From: Aestuariivivens marinum
Lineage (GTDB): Bacteria; Bacteroidota; Bacteroidia; Flavobacteriales; Flavobacteriaceae
Reading direction: 5' to 3'
Length of the DNA: 64,000 nt
NCBI RefSeq assembly: GCF_022662175.1
Contig: NZ_JAKMCR010000001.1
Span: 248,001-312,000, forward strand
Shown here: positions 26,652 to 36,795 of the stretch, in pieces
Layout of the letters: every line of letters begins with the position of its first letter
Numbering within the stretch: the stretch's first letter is position 1
Notes under the pieces: generated by a model
Told to the model about the DNA's origin: nothing
Seen by the model: the letters and a program-made list of their open reading frames with translations, nothing else
Databases searched by the model: none
Made by a program: the position numbers and the translations under genes

Positions 26652-28157
26652 ATGAAGAACATGAAATACAGTTGGTTGCTCTACTCTATTGTACTTGTAA
26701 TTATAACCACAATTGGCATTCAGGTGTATTGGAATTACAAAAACTATCTTATAAACAAACAGCAATTAACTAATGATGTGCAACAGTGTACTGATGGTGC
26801 TATTGAAACCTATTTTGCCAATCTTGCAGAAAAAAGCACTATTGCCTATGCTATAGAAAGCGAATCGACTGACAGCCTGTTTGACAACAGCAAAGAGATA
26901 GACAGTATTTTAAAAACTATTAGATTAAAAGCTCATAAAACCATAAATATAGATTCAATTCCAGGAGAATTCACTGAAAATGTCTCCATTTTTAAAAGCA
27001 AAAGTGTTGATTCTTTATTTGGTATTTTACATAACGGTTATAGTGATTCAACACAACTTACTACAAGAAAATTTTCTGTAAAGGATTCTGGATCAATTTT
27101 TAATTACAAAGATTTTCGAAGATTAACCACTAAAGTCATTATTTCAATGACCAATGACAATATACAACTTAATACCATAGATAGTCTTTTCAACAAAGCA
27201 TTACTAAGAAAACAAATTGACCTTGATTATGGAATAACCCTAGAATCGCCTTTAAAAAAAATTCAGAAACTAAAACCTGAAAACATTAATTCCTCAAGCT
27301 TAAATGTTATTTCTAGTTCTAATTATTTGCCTCAAGACACTAAACTAAAAGTATATTTTAACAACACCACAAAAACCATTTTAAAGCGAAGCCTGTTTGG
27401 CATTTTAATATCTACTCTTTTAGTACTAGCCATTGTAAGCTGTTTATTTTTCCTATTAAAAATCATAAAGTACCAAAAGCAACTGGCCGAAGTAAAAAAC
27501 GACTTAATAAGCAATATTACACACGAGTTTAAAACCCCAATAGCTACTATTGGTGTAGCATTAGAAAGTATCAACAACTTTAATGTTATTAATGATAAAG
27601 CTAAAACCAAAACATATTTAGATATGTCTTCCAACCAACTAAACAAATTAAATATTATGGTTGAAAAACTATTGGAAACAGCAACTTTAAACAGTGAGAC
27701 CCTAGAACTCAAAAAAGAAAATCTGAATTTGGCCAACTTACTGGAAATCCTAGTGACCCGCTATAAAATGCAACATCAAGATAAAGCATTCATTCTTAGC
27801 AACTATTCTGATATACAAAATATTTATGCTGATGCCTTTCATATTGAAAATGCACTAAACAACATTTTGGACAATGCTGTTAAATATGGTGGTAACAGTA
27901 TTGAAATCTATTTAACTCAAGACAAGGCCAATATCAACATTTCCATTTTAGATAATGGAAACAACTTAAAAAAAGCCAACAAAGACAAAATATTTGAAAA
28001 GTTTTACCGCGTGCCTAAGGGAAACACCCACGACATTAAAGGTTTTGGCATAGGACTTTACTATACCAAAACCATAATAGAAAAACACAATGGCTCAATA
28101 AAAGTTGATGTGTCTAACCACAAAACCACTTTTAAAATTATTCTTCCAAATGGATAA
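26652..28157 (+). CDS. Sensor histidine kinase (OmpR-type two-component system)
   Basis: 501 aa. TM helix at about 8-27, a periplasmic sensor region to about 240, second TM at about 244-268, HisKA domain with H-box NDLISNITHEFKTPIAT, then HATPase_c with NALNNILDNAVKYGG (N-box) and the G-boxes ILDNG and GFGIGLYYTK. No HAMP domain is obvious. Overlaps the response-regulator start by 8 bp (ATGGATAA), so translation is coupled. Divergent from the GLPGLI-receptor operon; the periplasmic sensor may monitor envelope or receptor status, an inference from position. A start at Met4 (26661) is possible. Confidence 0.92.
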   Translation: MKNMKYSWLLYSIVLVIITTIGIQVYWNYKNYLINKQQLTNDVQQCTDGAIETYFANLAEKSTIAYAIESESTDSLFDNSKEIDSILKTIRLKAHKTINIDSIPGEFTENVSIFKSKSVDSLFGILHNGYSDSTQLTTRKFSVKDSGSIFNYKDFRRLTTKVIISMTNDNIQLNTIDSLFNKALLRKQIDLDYGITLESPLKKIQKLKPENINSSSLNVISSSNYLPQDTKLKVYFNNTTKTILKRSLFGILISTLLVLAIVSCLFFLLKIIKYQKQLAEVKNDLISNITHEFKTPIATIGVALESINNFNVINDKAKTKTYLDMSSNQLNKLNIMVEKLLETATLNSETLELKKENLNLANLLEILVTRYKMQHQDKAFILSNYSDIQNIYADAFHIENALNNILDNAVKYGGNSIEIYLTQDKANINISILDNGNNLKKANKDKIFEKFYRVPKGNTHDIKGFGIGLYYTKTIIEKHNGSIKVDVSNHKTTFKIILPNG

Positions 28158-28833
28158 TACGACCACGATACTTTTAGCAGAAGATGAACCAGCATTGGGA
28201 CAAATTATAAAAGAGAGCTTGGAAACCCGAAATTTTAAGGTACTGCTGTGTGAAAATGGGATAGATGCATTTGACGTGTACCAAAAGGAAAATCCCGAGC
28301 TGTTGGTTCTAGACGTGATGATGCCAAAAAAAGATGGATTTACTTTAGCAAAAGACGTAAGAGCTTTAGATGACACCATTCCCATTATTTTTTTAACGGC
28401 CAAATCGCAAACCCAAGATGTGGTTGAAGGCTTTACCATTGGTGGCAACGATTATTTAAAAAAACCCTTTAGTATGGAAGAGCTTATTGTTCGTATTAAC
28501 AATTTATTAAACCGAACTAAGCTACAGAAAGCAAGTACAATTTTACATTTAGGGCACTATAAATTTAATTTCCCTAAGCAGTTGCTTCAATACAAAGAAG
28601 AAACCCAAGTACAATTAACCCACAGGGAAGCTCACTTGTTGTTCCATTTAATTAAAAATAAAAATCAGGTATTGGATCGCTCATTAATACTAACAAAACT
28701 ATGGGGCAATGATGATTTTTTTAGTGCGCGAAGCATGGACGTGTTCATTACCAAACTACGCAAAAAGCTAAGTTCGGATGAGAACATACAAATCATTAAC
28801 GTACGTGGATTTGGCTATAAGTTAATTTGCTAA
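28150..28833 (+). CDS. OmpR-family response regulator
   Basis: 227 aa from the ATG at 28150, where MDNTTTILLAEDEPALG is the canonical receiver start; the frame is open further upstream but that part lies inside the kinase gene. Receiver domain: acidic pair EDE, phospho-acceptor Asp in LLVLDVMMPKKDG, Thr in FLTAKS, Lys in YLKKPFSMEE. C-terminal winged helix (trans_reg_C): THREAHLLFHLIKNKNQVLDRS and SMDVFITKLRKKL...INVRGFGYKLIC. A DNA-binding regulator phosphorylated by the kinase just upstream. Its likely target is the GTTAACTAGT repeat at 26587-26611. Confidence 0.93.
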   Translation: MDNTTTILLAEDEPALGQIIKESLETRNFKVLLCENGIDAFDVYQKENPELLVLDVMMPKKDGFTLAKDVRALDDTIPIIFLTAKSQTQDVVEGFTIGGNDYLKKPFSMEELIVRINNLLNRTKLQKASTILHLGHYKFNFPKQLLQYKEETQVQLTHREAHLLFHLIKNKNQVLDRSLILTKLWGNDDFFSARSMDVFITKLRKKLSSDENIQIINVRGFGYKLIC

Positions 28834-28867
28834 ATGTGGTTTGATTTTTGTATTTTTCATGTCGCAC

Positions 28868-29647
28868 ATGAAAACGCTATTTTACTTATTTTTATTATTT
28901 CCATTATCTTTAGTTTCCCAAGAAACTATAGCAACCACACTTATCAAAAAAACGAAATTAGAAATCGAAACCTTCGTAGGCATTGATAATTTTAAATCGA
29001 CTTACTACATTCAAAATAATGTCTTTTATAAAAATTCGGCTTTAAAAACCATAAGCTATAATAATTTACAGTTAGGTAATCTAACCAGTATTGATATTTT
29101 TAATCCACTTAAAATCAATTTGTTTTATAAGGACTTCAATACCGTTATTATTTTAGACAATAGATTAGCCGAAATATTTAAAATCGATTTTAATACCGTT
29201 TCAGAATATAGAAATGTGACACATGTATCTACCGGACATGACAATACACTTTGGCTGTTTAACCAAGATACCCAACAATTGGAGCTTTACGATTATAAAG
29301 CCAATTATACAAAAGCCAAAACCCTACCTGTACAAACCGAGACTTTAGATTTAAAAAGTAACTACAACACCTGTTGGTTACTCACTAAAGAGTATTTATA
29401 TGTATACAATTATTTTGGCAGTTTATTGGCAAAAATGAAAAACAACGGTTATACACAACTCTCTGAAAACAACAATAATCTCTACTTAAAAAAGGAGAAT
29501 AGTTTATTTTATTTAAAGCAAGGCAAAGGAATCCCTGCACCTATTGAAACCTCAAATTTGTTGATAAATCAGTTTTTTGCAACCAACGAAACCTTGTATA
29601 TTTACGATTCTAAATTTCTTTACGAATACCATTTAAAATTAAAGTAA
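28868..29647 (+). CDS. Secreted hypothetical protein, possible beta-propeller
   Basis: 259 aa from the ATG at 28868, where MKTLFYLFLLFPLSLVSQ forms a signal peptide; an upstream in-frame start at 28841 would place extra residues before it. The mature protein is a run of short beta-strand-like blocks with recurring aromatic/hydrophobic turns (NTLWLFNQDTQQLELYDY, NTCWLLTKEYLYVYNYFG, NNLYLKKENSLFYLKQG, ETLYIYDSKFLYEYHLK), resembling propeller blades. I recognise no catalytic motif. It ends 1 bp before the deoxynucleoside kinase gene, so the two are probably cotranscribed. Function unknown. Confidence 0.75.
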   Translation: MKTLFYLFLLFPLSLVSQETIATTLIKKTKLEIETFVGIDNFKSTYYIQNNVFYKNSALKTISYNNLQLGNLTSIDIFNPLKINLFYKDFNTVIILDNRLAEIFKIDFNTVSEYRNVTHVSTGHDNTLWLFNQDTQQLELYDYKANYTKAKTLPVQTETLDLKSNYNTCWLLTKEYLYVYNYFGSLLAKMKNNGYTQLSENNNNLYLKKENSLFYLKQGKGIPAPIETSNLLINQFFATNETLYIYDSKFLYEYHLKLK

Positions 29648-29648
29648 C

Positions 29649-30263
29649 ATGCACATTGCAATTGCTGGAAACATAGGCGCCGGAAAAACAACACTCACAA
29701 AGCTTTTGGCTAAACACTATAGGTGGGAACCTCAATTGGAAGATGTTGTAGACAATCCCTATTTGGATGATTTTTACAACCAAATGGAACGCTGGAGCTT
29801 TAATTTGCAAGTATACTTTTTAAATAGCCGTTTTCGTCAAGTGTTACAAATAAGGAAAAGTGGTAAGGATATTATTCAAGATAGAACCATCTATGAAGAC
29901 GCCCACATTTTTGCTCCCAATTTACATGCTATGGGCTTGATGACCAACAGGGATTTTGAAAATTACCGTCATCTATTCGATTTAATGGAGTCCTTGGTTC
30001 AGGGACCCGATTTATTAATTTATTTACGAAGTTCCATTCCTAATTTGGTATCTCAAATACATAAACGCGGCCGTGATTACGAAAACTCTATAAGCATTGA
30101 TTATTTAAGTCGTTTGAACGAACGCTATGAAGCTTGGATTCATGGTTACAACAAAGGTAAATTATTGATTATAGATGTTGACAAACTTAACTTTGTAGAT
30201 AACCCTGAAGATTTAGGAAATGTTATCAATAGAATTGATGCCGAAATACACGGCTTATTTTAA
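29649..30263 (+). CDS. Deoxynucleoside kinase (deoxyadenosine/deoxyguanosine kinase family)
   Basis: 204 aa. P-loop GNIGAGKTTLTKLL (residues 7-20) and, at Asp-Arg, the QDRTIYEDAHIFA motif of the dNK family, then a lid RGRDYENSISIDYL with conserved Arg. It phosphorylates deoxynucleosides to monophosphates for dNTP salvage in the cytoplasm. Substrate choice (dA, dG or others) cannot be read from the sequence. It overlaps the 3' end of the convergent App1 gene by 4 bp. Salvage fits with the nucleoside transporter and thyA elsewhere in the window. Confidence 0.9.
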   Translation: MHIAIAGNIGAGKTTLTKLLAKHYRWEPQLEDVVDNPYLDDFYNQMERWSFNLQVYFLNSRFRQVLQIRKSGKDIIQDRTIYEDAHIFAPNLHAMGLMTNRDFENYRHLFDLMESLVQGPDLLIYLRSSIPNLVSQIHKRGRDYENSISIDYLSRLNERYEAWIHGYNKGKLLIIDVDKLNFVDNPEDLGNVINRIDAEIHGLF

Positions 30264-31255
30264 TTTATAAACCCATGTTTTTTGGCATGTATTATGGCTT
30301 GTTCACTACTTTCCATAAACAGTACGGGAGTGGATTCAAAACCTTCATATAAACTAGAGACACGCAACGTTCTCTTTTGGTGGTTTACACTTCTTAAATA
30401 AATTGCCAAAATACGGTTAGGGTACTGCCGAGCAATTTCCAAATAAATATCCGGATCATATTCACCACTATCTCCCATAAGTATAAAATTTAATTTTGGA
30501 TAGGTCTTTAAAAGGTTTAAAATTTCTTTTTGCTTTTGAGGTTTTTCCGTTTTCTTTTTTGAAAACGGCTTCGGGAAATTTCTTAGTATTATAGGTCCTT
30601 TTGGAAAATGATTTTTCTTTAAAAAATATTCCAAATAACGATATAAGTTCCATGGGCTATGGCTTACATAAAAAATAGGATTGGCTTCTTCTCCTGTTTT
30701 ACCTTGGTGCAATAAATTATAAAATTCTGGTGCACCTTCCAAAGGCAAACGCTTAGCTGCTGAAGTCAATAATGTGTTAAAGACAACACGCCATTTTAAA
30801 ACAGACACCAAACCTGTATGCAATATAGTATCGTCTATATCGCTTATCACTCCAAATGAAGCCTTTTGGGAGGGAATAAGCATTTCTCCCGGGAAACAAT
30901 TTTTAGATTGTATATCCCTTTTCAACTGACTTTCTTCATAGGAGAGTTCAAAAGTCACCCAACCCTCACTATTGGCAAAATTACCAAGACCTTCTATCGT
31001 TTCATCAAACAAAAAATAACCGTCATTATCGGTTTTTACATAAAAAGGATGGTTGTCACCCAATCTAATTCTAATTTTTGAATTTTTTATTTCGTCTGTT
31101 TCAAATCGTTTCCAAGCATTAAAAAGTAACTTAAAAGCTCCTTTCTCCTCTAAATTGATATTCTCATCTTCAATAGCCCTTCCCCTTAAGTAAACATGAT
31201 TAGAAGTTCCATAAGTTTGAAAAACAATAATTTGAAGCGGATCTTTTTTAAACAT
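30260..31255 (-). CDS. App1-family phosphatase (phosphatidate phosphatase-like, DUF2183)
   Basis: 331 aa. An N-terminal beta-rich domain (about 1-130; YGTSNHVYLRGRAIED) is followed by the catalytic FGVISDIDDTILHTGL, the DxDxT-type HAD signature of App1 (PF09949), then a second HAD motif ILMGDSGEYDPDIYLEI. App1 proteins dephosphorylate phosphatidate or related lipids in fungi; the bacterial substrate is not established. No signal peptide or TM. It ends head-on against the dNK gene. Confident on family, unsure of substrate. Confidence 0.85.
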   Translation of the reverse strand: MFKKDPLQIIVFQTYGTSNHVYLRGRAIEDENINLEEKGAFKLLFNAWKRFETDEIKNSKIRIRLGDNHPFYVKTDNDGYFLFDETIEGLGNFANSEGWVTFELSYEESQLKRDIQSKNCFPGEMLIPSQKASFGVISDIDDTILHTGLVSVLKWRVVFNTLLTSAAKRLPLEGAPEFYNLLHQGKTGEEANPIFYVSHSPWNLYRYLEYFLKKNHFPKGPIILRNFPKPFSKKKTEKPQKQKEILNLLKTYPKLNFILMGDSGEYDPDIYLEIARQYPNRILAIYLRSVNHQKRTLRVSSLYEGFESTPVLFMESSEQAIIHAKKHGFIN

Positions 31256-31297
31256 ATAATCGTCTACTAAATCTTAATTTGGTGGTTAAAAAATAAA

Positions 31298-31344
31298 AAA
31301 ACCACATCGTTCCTTTCTGGTTAGCGGAAAGAAGATGTGGTTTT
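31298..31344 (-). terminator. Intrinsic terminator of hppA
   Basis: 11-bp stem AAAACCACATC / GATGTGGTTTT with an inner CTTTC/GAAAG pair; T-runs on both sides. Lies just after the hppA stop. Confidence 0.8.
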
Positions 31345-31363
31345 AATTTTAAACTTGAAAAGG

Positions 31364-33757
31364 TTAGCGCGTAACCTCTTCTTTAATGTCTTCAACAACT
31401 TTGTCTTTTACCGTATGCACATTAGTTTTTAAAGCTTCTATACTGTTTTTAACCTCACCTTCTGTACCCTCAAAAGTTTCATAAGCTGTAAACGTTTCTC
31501 CATTTTTAGTAGTTACTGTAGTTACAACAGCCGTAACAGTACCATCATCGTTAGCCGTCATTTTAACTTTAACTTCCTTAGACACTTCTTCAACTTGGCT
31601 TGTACTGCTATTATAAGCTGTTAACGTATCGGATGTCATTGCAATACTAGGAGCAATTACCAAGGCCACAACACTCATTAATTTTAACAAAATATTTAAT
31701 GAAGGTCCTGAAGTATCTTTAAAAGGATCACCTACTGTATCGCCTACAACAGCTGCCTTATGGGCATCTGTCCCTTTACGACCTTCTTCCTCTATTGTTT
31801 TTTTAGCATTATCCCATGCACCTCCAGCATTGGACTGAAAAATTGCCATAAGTACGCCACAAGTAGTTACACCGGCCAAAAGACCACCTAACATTGCTGC
31901 ACCTCCTAAAAATCCAACGGCAACAGGTACCGCTAATGCCAATAATCCTGGTAATACCATTTCTTTAATGGAAGCTGTTGTAGAAATTTCCACACATTTT
32001 TCGTATTCAGCATAACCATCGGCCTCGTCAAATATTTTTCTATCTTCCTCAGTAGCTTTGCTCATATTCGAATCATACTTACGCATCACTTCTAAAGCTT
32101 GTTTTAGTTGAGGGATATCCCTGAACTGGCGACGTACTTCTTCAATCATGGCCATAGCCGCACGCCCAACAGCATTCATAGACAGAGCAGAAAAAACAAA
32201 TGGCAACATACCTCCCACTAATAACCCTGCCATGATTTTAGGTTGAGATACATCGATTGCTGTAACACCTGCAGTCTTCATAAATGCAGCAAATAATGCC
32301 AATGCGGTTAGTGCTGCTGAAGCGATAGCAAAGCCTTTTCCAATTGCAGCAGTTGTATTTCCAACTGCATCCAATTTATCGGTACGTTGACGCACTTCAC
32401 TTGGTAATTCTGCCATTTCTGCAATTCCACCAGCATTATCTGAAATCGGTCCATAAGCATCTACAGCCAATTGAATTCCTGTATTGGCAAGCATACCAAC
32501 AGCTGCAATAGCAATACCATATAATCCAGCATAGTAGTGCGATACTAAAATAGCAGCAGCAATCAATATTATTGGAAGTGCTGTTGACATCATTCCTACA
32601 CCCAAACCGGCAATGATATTTGTAGCAGATCCCGTTTCAGATTGTTTAACAATAGACGATACAGGTTTTGTTCCTGTTGCTGTATAATACTCTGTAACTT
32701 TTCCAACACAAAAACCAGCAATTAAACCTGCAAGTGTGGCACAAAATACGCCAAAAGAACCATAAGGCAACCCTTCAACAGTTTCAGGCAGCATTATATC
32801 AATTATAAAATAAGATGCAATAATCATTAATAACCCAGAACCAAACTCACCTAAATTAAGGGCTTTATGAGGTGACCCTCCGTCTTTAACCCTTACTAAC
32901 AGTGTTCCTAAAATAGACATCACAATACCAACAGCCGCAAGCACCAATGGCAAATAAACGGCGCCCAATCCTCCATATTCTGGGGTAAAGATAAAAGCTC
33001 CCAATACCATAGTACCAATAATAGACCCTACATAAGATTCAAATAAATCGGCTCCCATACCAGCAACATCGCCTACGTTGTCTCCCACGTTATCTGCTAT
33101 AGTTGCAGGATTTAATGGATGATCCTCAGGAATTCCAGCCTCAACCTTTCCAACCAAATCGGCTCCCACATCTGCCGCTTTAGTATAAATACCGCCACCC
33201 ACACGGGCAAAAAGCGCAATAGAAGATGCCCCAAGAGAAAAGCCAGAAAGCACATTTAAAACCATAGGGATATTTTCTGAACCCGGCCATATATTTTGAT
33301 AAATTATAAATAAGCCGCTTAGGCCCAACACACCTAATCCAACCACACCAAGCCCCATAACTGAGCCACCAGCGAAAGCCACTTCTAAGGCTTTTCCTAA
33401 GGATGTTCTAGCTGCTTGTGTTGTCCTTACATTGGCTTTAGTAGCTACACGCATACCAATAAATCCTGCTAAAGCTGAACAAATAGCTCCAACCACAAAA
33501 GATAAAGCAACCATACCATGGGAACCTTCTTCAGAATTTCCCTTAAAGAATAACAGTATGGCTACTGCAATCACAAAAATTGCTAAAATTCTGTATTCAG
33601 CTTTTAGAAATGACATAGCACCATCTGCTATATGTTTTGCGATATTGGCCATCTTTTGCGAACCAACATCTTGTTTGGTAATCCAAACGTTTTTTATAAA
33701 AACAAAAAGGAGACCTAAAGCTCCAAAAGCAGGTAAAAATCTTAATAATAATTCCAT
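31364..33757 (-). CDS. hppA: Membrane-bound (ion-pumping) inorganic pyrophosphatase
   Basis: 797 aa. Integral membrane pyrophosphatase with about 16 TM helices. Active-site motifs: [55 protein letters not shown] and [18 protein letters not shown]. The [10 protein letters not shown] segment has Ala where K+-independent enzymes have Lys, so it is probably K+-dependent. H+ versus Na+ transport cannot be assigned safely. Unusual is a C-terminal extension of about 90 residues after the last TM ([11 protein letters not shown]): a Lys/Thr/Val-rich beta-like stretch, then an acidic helix ending KEEVTR. Upstream is ppa with its own terminator between them, so hppA probably has its own promoter. Confidence 0.94.
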   Translation of the reverse strand: MELLLRFLPAFGALGLLFVFIKNVWITKQDVGSQKMANIAKHIADGAMSFLKAEYRILAIFVIAVAILLFFKGNSEEGSHGMVALSFVVGAICSALAGFIGMRVATKANVRTTQAARTSLGKALEVAFAGGSVMGLGVVGLGVLGLSGLFIIYQNIWPGSENIPMVLNVLSGFSLGASSIALFARVGGGIYTKAADVGADLVGKVEAGIPEDHPLNPATIADNVGDNVGDVAGMGADLFESYVGSIIGTMVLGAFIFTPEYGGLGAVYLPLVLAAVGIVMSILGTLLVRVKDGGSPHKALNLGEFGSGLLMIIASYFIIDIMLPETVEGLPYGSFGVFCATLAGLIAGFCVGKVTEYYTATGTKPVSSIVKQSETGSATNIIAGLGVGMMSTALPIILIAAAILVSHYYAGLYGIAIAAVGMLANTGIQLAVDAYGPISDNAGGIAEMAELPSEVRQRTDKLDAVGNTTAAIGKGFAIASAALTALALFAAFMKTAGVTAIDVSQPKIMAGLLVGGMLPFVFSALSMNAVGRAAMAMIEEVRRQFRDIPQLKQALEVMRKYDSNMSKATEEDRKIFDEADGYAEYEKCVEISTTASIKEMVLPGLLALAVPVAVGFLGGAAMLGGLLAGVTTCGVLMAIFQSNAGGAWDNAKKTIEEEGRKGTDAHKAAVVGDTVGDPFKDTSGPSLNILLKLMSVVALVIAPSIAMTSDTLTAYNSSTSQVEEVSKEVKVKMTANDDGTVTAVVTTVTTKNGETFTAYETFEGTEGEVKNSIEALKTNVHTVKDKVVEDIKEEVTR

Positions 33758-33826
33758 TTTTTTAGATTAGTTGTTAGTAAAAAAAAATTAACGGAGCTAA
33801 AAATAGGAAAATATAAGTGATAAAAA

Positions 33827-33852
33827 AAACCACCTTAAATTAAAGATGGTTT
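33827..33852 (-). terminator. Intrinsic terminator of ppa
   Basis: Short stem AAACCA / TGGTTT with extra CTT/AAG pairs and a T-run on the minus strand, in the ppa-hppA gap. Confidence 0.6.
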
Positions 33853-33884
33853 AATTTTTTTAGGCTGAATTATTAATCTTTCAA

Positions 33885-34412
33885 TTAGATAGTAAACGTT
33901 CTTTTTTTCTTGTGTTCACTTTCTTCATAACGCTTCACACATTTAAGGTAAATTTCCTCTGCTTCTTTAGCATTACCCCATCCACCAACATCAACTTTTT
34001 TCTTTTCTAAATCCTTGTACACTTGAAAAAAGTGTTCTATTTCCTTTAAACGATGTGGATTCAAATGGGTTATATCACTACGTTGACTCCAAACAGGATC
34101 AGATACGGGCACACAAATAATTTTCTCGTCTGGTCCTTTTTCATCTGCCATATGAAATACCCCAATAGGCCTAACCTCCATAACTACCATAGGGTAAGAA
34201 GGCTCTGTTGATAAAACCAATACGTCTAAAGGGTCTTGGTCCAGCGCCAATGTTTCTGGTACAAACCCATAATCTCCAGGGTACATCATAGAAGAAAACA
34301 AAGTACGGTCGAACCTAATTTTATGTAAAGTAAAATCGTATTCGTATTTATTTCTACTTCCTTTGGGTATCTCTATCAATACATCAAATGTTATTTTTTT
34401 ATTTTCGCTCAT
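33885..34412 (-). CDS. ppa: Inorganic pyrophosphatase (soluble, family I)
   Basis: 175 aa. Family I active site visible: EIPKGSRNKYEYD, GDYGFVPETLALDQDPLDVLVL (three catalytic Asp) and KVDVGGWGNAKEAEEIY. It hydrolyses PPi in the cytoplasm with Mg2+. Family size is normal. Lies upstream of hppA on the same strand with a terminator between. The only odd point is that soluble and membrane enzymes for the same substrate sit side by side. Confidence 0.96.
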   Translation of the reverse strand: MSENKKITFDVLIEIPKGSRNKYEYDFTLHKIRFDRTLFSSMMYPGDYGFVPETLALDQDPLDVLVLSTEPSYPMVVMEVRPIGVFHMADEKGPDEKIICVPVSDPVWSQRSDITHLNPHRLKEIEHFFQVYKDLEKKKVDVGGWGNAKEAEEIYLKCVKRYEESEHKKKRTFTI

Positions 34413-34434
34413 ATACTTTAGTCTTAAAAGACTG

Positions 34435-34442
34435 CAAATGTA
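34435..34442 (-). promoter_or_regulatory. -7 promoter element of ppa
   Basis: TACATTTG on the minus strand, an exact TAnnTTTG match, 23 bp before the ATG. Confidence 0.55.
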
Positions 34443-34543
34443 CTGAACACTTCAAGTTTAAACAACAATTAAAGCCTAGATTTATACTTTATTTCTTACC
34501 TTGGCAAACTTATTTTATTTTGAATGTGACTAACTCAAATACT

Positions 34544-36760
34544 ATGAAAACTATTTTAATCTGTTATTGTGCTTTATTTTTTCTGAATATGCAAGCACAA
34601 ACACAACCTTGGCAAGGTAAATTTGAACCCATTGACCATATGATTGCGCCGCCTAATAGCTACCGAACGGCCAGTGGCGCCCCTGGAAAAGCCTATTGGC
34701 AACAACGTGCCGATTATAACATAAAGGTAACTTTAGACGAAACCAATAACACCATTTCAGGTAATGAGACCATAACATACTATAACAACTCCCCAGACGA
34801 TTTAAACTATCTGTGGATTCAGTTGGAACAAAACGTTAATAAAAAAGGGAATCAGGATTTTGGGGGTATTAGCAATGATTTAAAAGATGGCATCACCGCA
34901 AGGAACATGCAATTTTTAACTAGAGCTATAGATTTCCCTGCTGGTTATTCCATTAAATATATAAAGGACAATTCAGGCAACTCTTTGAAATTCTTGATAA
35001 ACAATACCATGATGAAAGTGTTATTGAACACACCGTTAAAATCAGGAAGCTCTTTAACGTTCTCAATTGGGTGGTCTTATACTATTACCGATCGCAGTAT
35101 GTTTAAACTATCCAGGGAAGGTTACGAATATTTCCCTAGTGATGACAATACCGTTTATTTAATTGCACATTGGTTCCCAAGAATGGCGGTATATAATGAC
35201 ACCGAAGGCTGGCAAAACCAACAATTTCAAAGGCTGGGTGAATTTGCTCTGGAATTCGGGGATTATGAGGTTGAAATCACCGTACCCGAAGACCATATTG
35301 TAGCTTCAACAGGAACATTACAGAATGCAGAAGATGTACTTAGCAAAACACAGCGTGACCGATTGGAGAAAGCAAGGCAATCGTTTGACCAACCCATTTT
35401 AATTGTAACTGAAGAAGAAGCCAAAGCCAACGAAAAGACAAAAACAAAAAAACAGAAAACATGGCGATTTAAAGCTAAAAATGTACGTGACTTTGCCTTT
35501 GCCTCATCACGGAAATTTATATGGGACGCCCAAGCGGTTAAATTACCTACCAATACGGTTATGGCCATGTCGTTTTACCCAAAGGAAGGCATGCCTGTAT
35601 GGCAAGAAGAATCGACCAAAGCCATTAAACATGCTTTAGAAGTTTATTCTGAAGCGACTTTTGATTATCCTTATCCTGTTTGTATTTCGGTAAACACTTC
35701 TAATATTGGCATGGAATTTCCCATGATTAGTTTTAATGGGGGAAGGCCGAAAAATGGACAAATGACCAAAAATGCAAAAGCGGGTATGATAGGCACTATT
35801 ATACATGAGGTGGGCCACAATTGGTTTCCTATGATTGTTAGCTCAGACGAACGTAAGTGGATGTGGATGGACGAAGGTCTAAACACCTTTTTGCACCAAC
35901 GTACAGTTGCAGAACGTTATCCCGATTTTAGCAGCACCACGCCTAAAAGCATTGTGCCTTTCATGAGTGGTGATAAAAATATTTTACGCCCTATCATGAC
36001 GACTTCCGATAACGAACTGCTGAGTCAGTTTGGATCCAACTTCTACAGAAAGCCTACCGTAGGGTTGCAAATGCTAAGAAACTCTATTGTTGGCAAAGAA
36101 TTGTTTGATGCCGCCTTTAAGGAATACGCCAACCGCTGGAAATACAAGCATCCCAATCCAGGAGACTTGTTTAGGACCCTTGAAGATGCGACAGCCACCG
36201 ATTTGGATTGGTTTTTTAGGGGCTGGTTTTTTACCACAGACCATGTGGATATGGAATTAAGCAATGTTACATGGTTTAAGGTGTATGAAGCTGAGCAAAA
36301 CATTGAAAACCGCAAGCAAAACATACAACTAAAACCAGAAAACCAAGACACGCGAGTAGCAACACAAGATTTCTCAGATGGCCCTGAGGTAATTAAAATG
36401 AGCGCCACACCAGATGATGCTTATGGTGGTTTTTTATCCAGATTGGACGAAGAAGCAGTAAGACAGCAGCTATTGGGCAAAAACCTCTATGAGGTTAACA
36501 TTAAAAATGTAGGTGGCTTGGTCATGCCCGTCACCATTGAATGGACATACACCGATGGCTCTACCGAAATAGACCGATTGCCAGCCGATATATGGCGCAG
36601 AAACGAATACGAAGTCAAACACACCTTTGTTAAGGATAAAGAGGTTAAGACCGTAACACTCGATCCCAATTTTGAGTTTGCTGATACCAATACGGACAAT
36701 AACAGTTTTCCAAAAAGTGAATCGCAAAGTGTGTTTGATCGATTTAAAAACAATCAATAA
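34544..36760 (+). CDS. M1-family metallopeptidase (secreted aminopeptidase)
   Basis: 738 aa from the ATG at 34544 (signal peptide MKTILICYCALFFLNMQAQ). An open frame extends to 34388, but that stretch overlaps ppa's promoter and has no signal. Zinc motif HEVGHNWF at residues 421-428 with Glu444 as third ligand. The usual GAMEN exopeptidase motif reads GMEFP (about 389-393), as in Bacteroidota M1 proteins. The N-terminal beta domain starts at about residue 57. The C-terminal part carries Gln/Asn-rich low-complexity stretches (about 625-645). Secreted or periplasmic peptidase; specificity unknown. Transcribed separately from ppa. Confidence 0.88.
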   Translation: MKTILICYCALFFLNMQAQTQPWQGKFEPIDHMIAPPNSYRTASGAPGKAYWQQRADYNIKVTLDETNNTISGNETITYYNNSPDDLNYLWIQLEQNVNKKGNQDFGGISNDLKDGITARNMQFLTRAIDFPAGYSIKYIKDNSGNSLKFLINNTMMKVLLNTPLKSGSSLTFSIGWSYTITDRSMFKLSREGYEYFPSDDNTVYLIAHWFPRMAVYNDTEGWQNQQFQRLGEFALEFGDYEVEITVPEDHIVASTGTLQNAEDVLSKTQRDRLEKARQSFDQPILIVTEEEAKANEKTKTKKQKTWRFKAKNVRDFAFASSRKFIWDAQAVKLPTNTVMAMSFYPKEGMPVWQEESTKAIKHALEVYSEATFDYPYPVCISVNTSNIGMEFPMISFNGGRPKNGQMTKNAKAGMIGTIIHEVGHNWFPMIVSSDERKWMWMDEGLNTFLHQRTVAERYPDFSSTTPKSIVPFMSGDKNILRPIMTTSDNELLSQFGSNFYRKPTVGLQMLRNSIVGKELFDAAFKEYANRWKYKHPNPGDLFRTLEDATATDLDWFFRGWFFTTDHVDMELSNVTWFKVYEAEQNIENRKQNIQLKPENQDTRVATQDFSDGPEVIKMSATPDDAYGGFLSRLDEEAVRQQLLGKNLYEVNIKNVGGLVMPVTIEWTYTDGSTEIDRLPADIWRRNEYEVKHTFVKDKEVKTVTLDPNFEFADTNTDNNSFPKSESQSVFDRFKNNQ

Positions 36761-36795
36761 CTCGAATTAATGCCGTAAAAAGATTCTGCATCATC

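Noticed and set aside
28841-28867. Upstream start for the hypothetical protein before dNK
   Set aside because: The ATG at 28868 begins a normal signal peptide; the extra residues would bury it.
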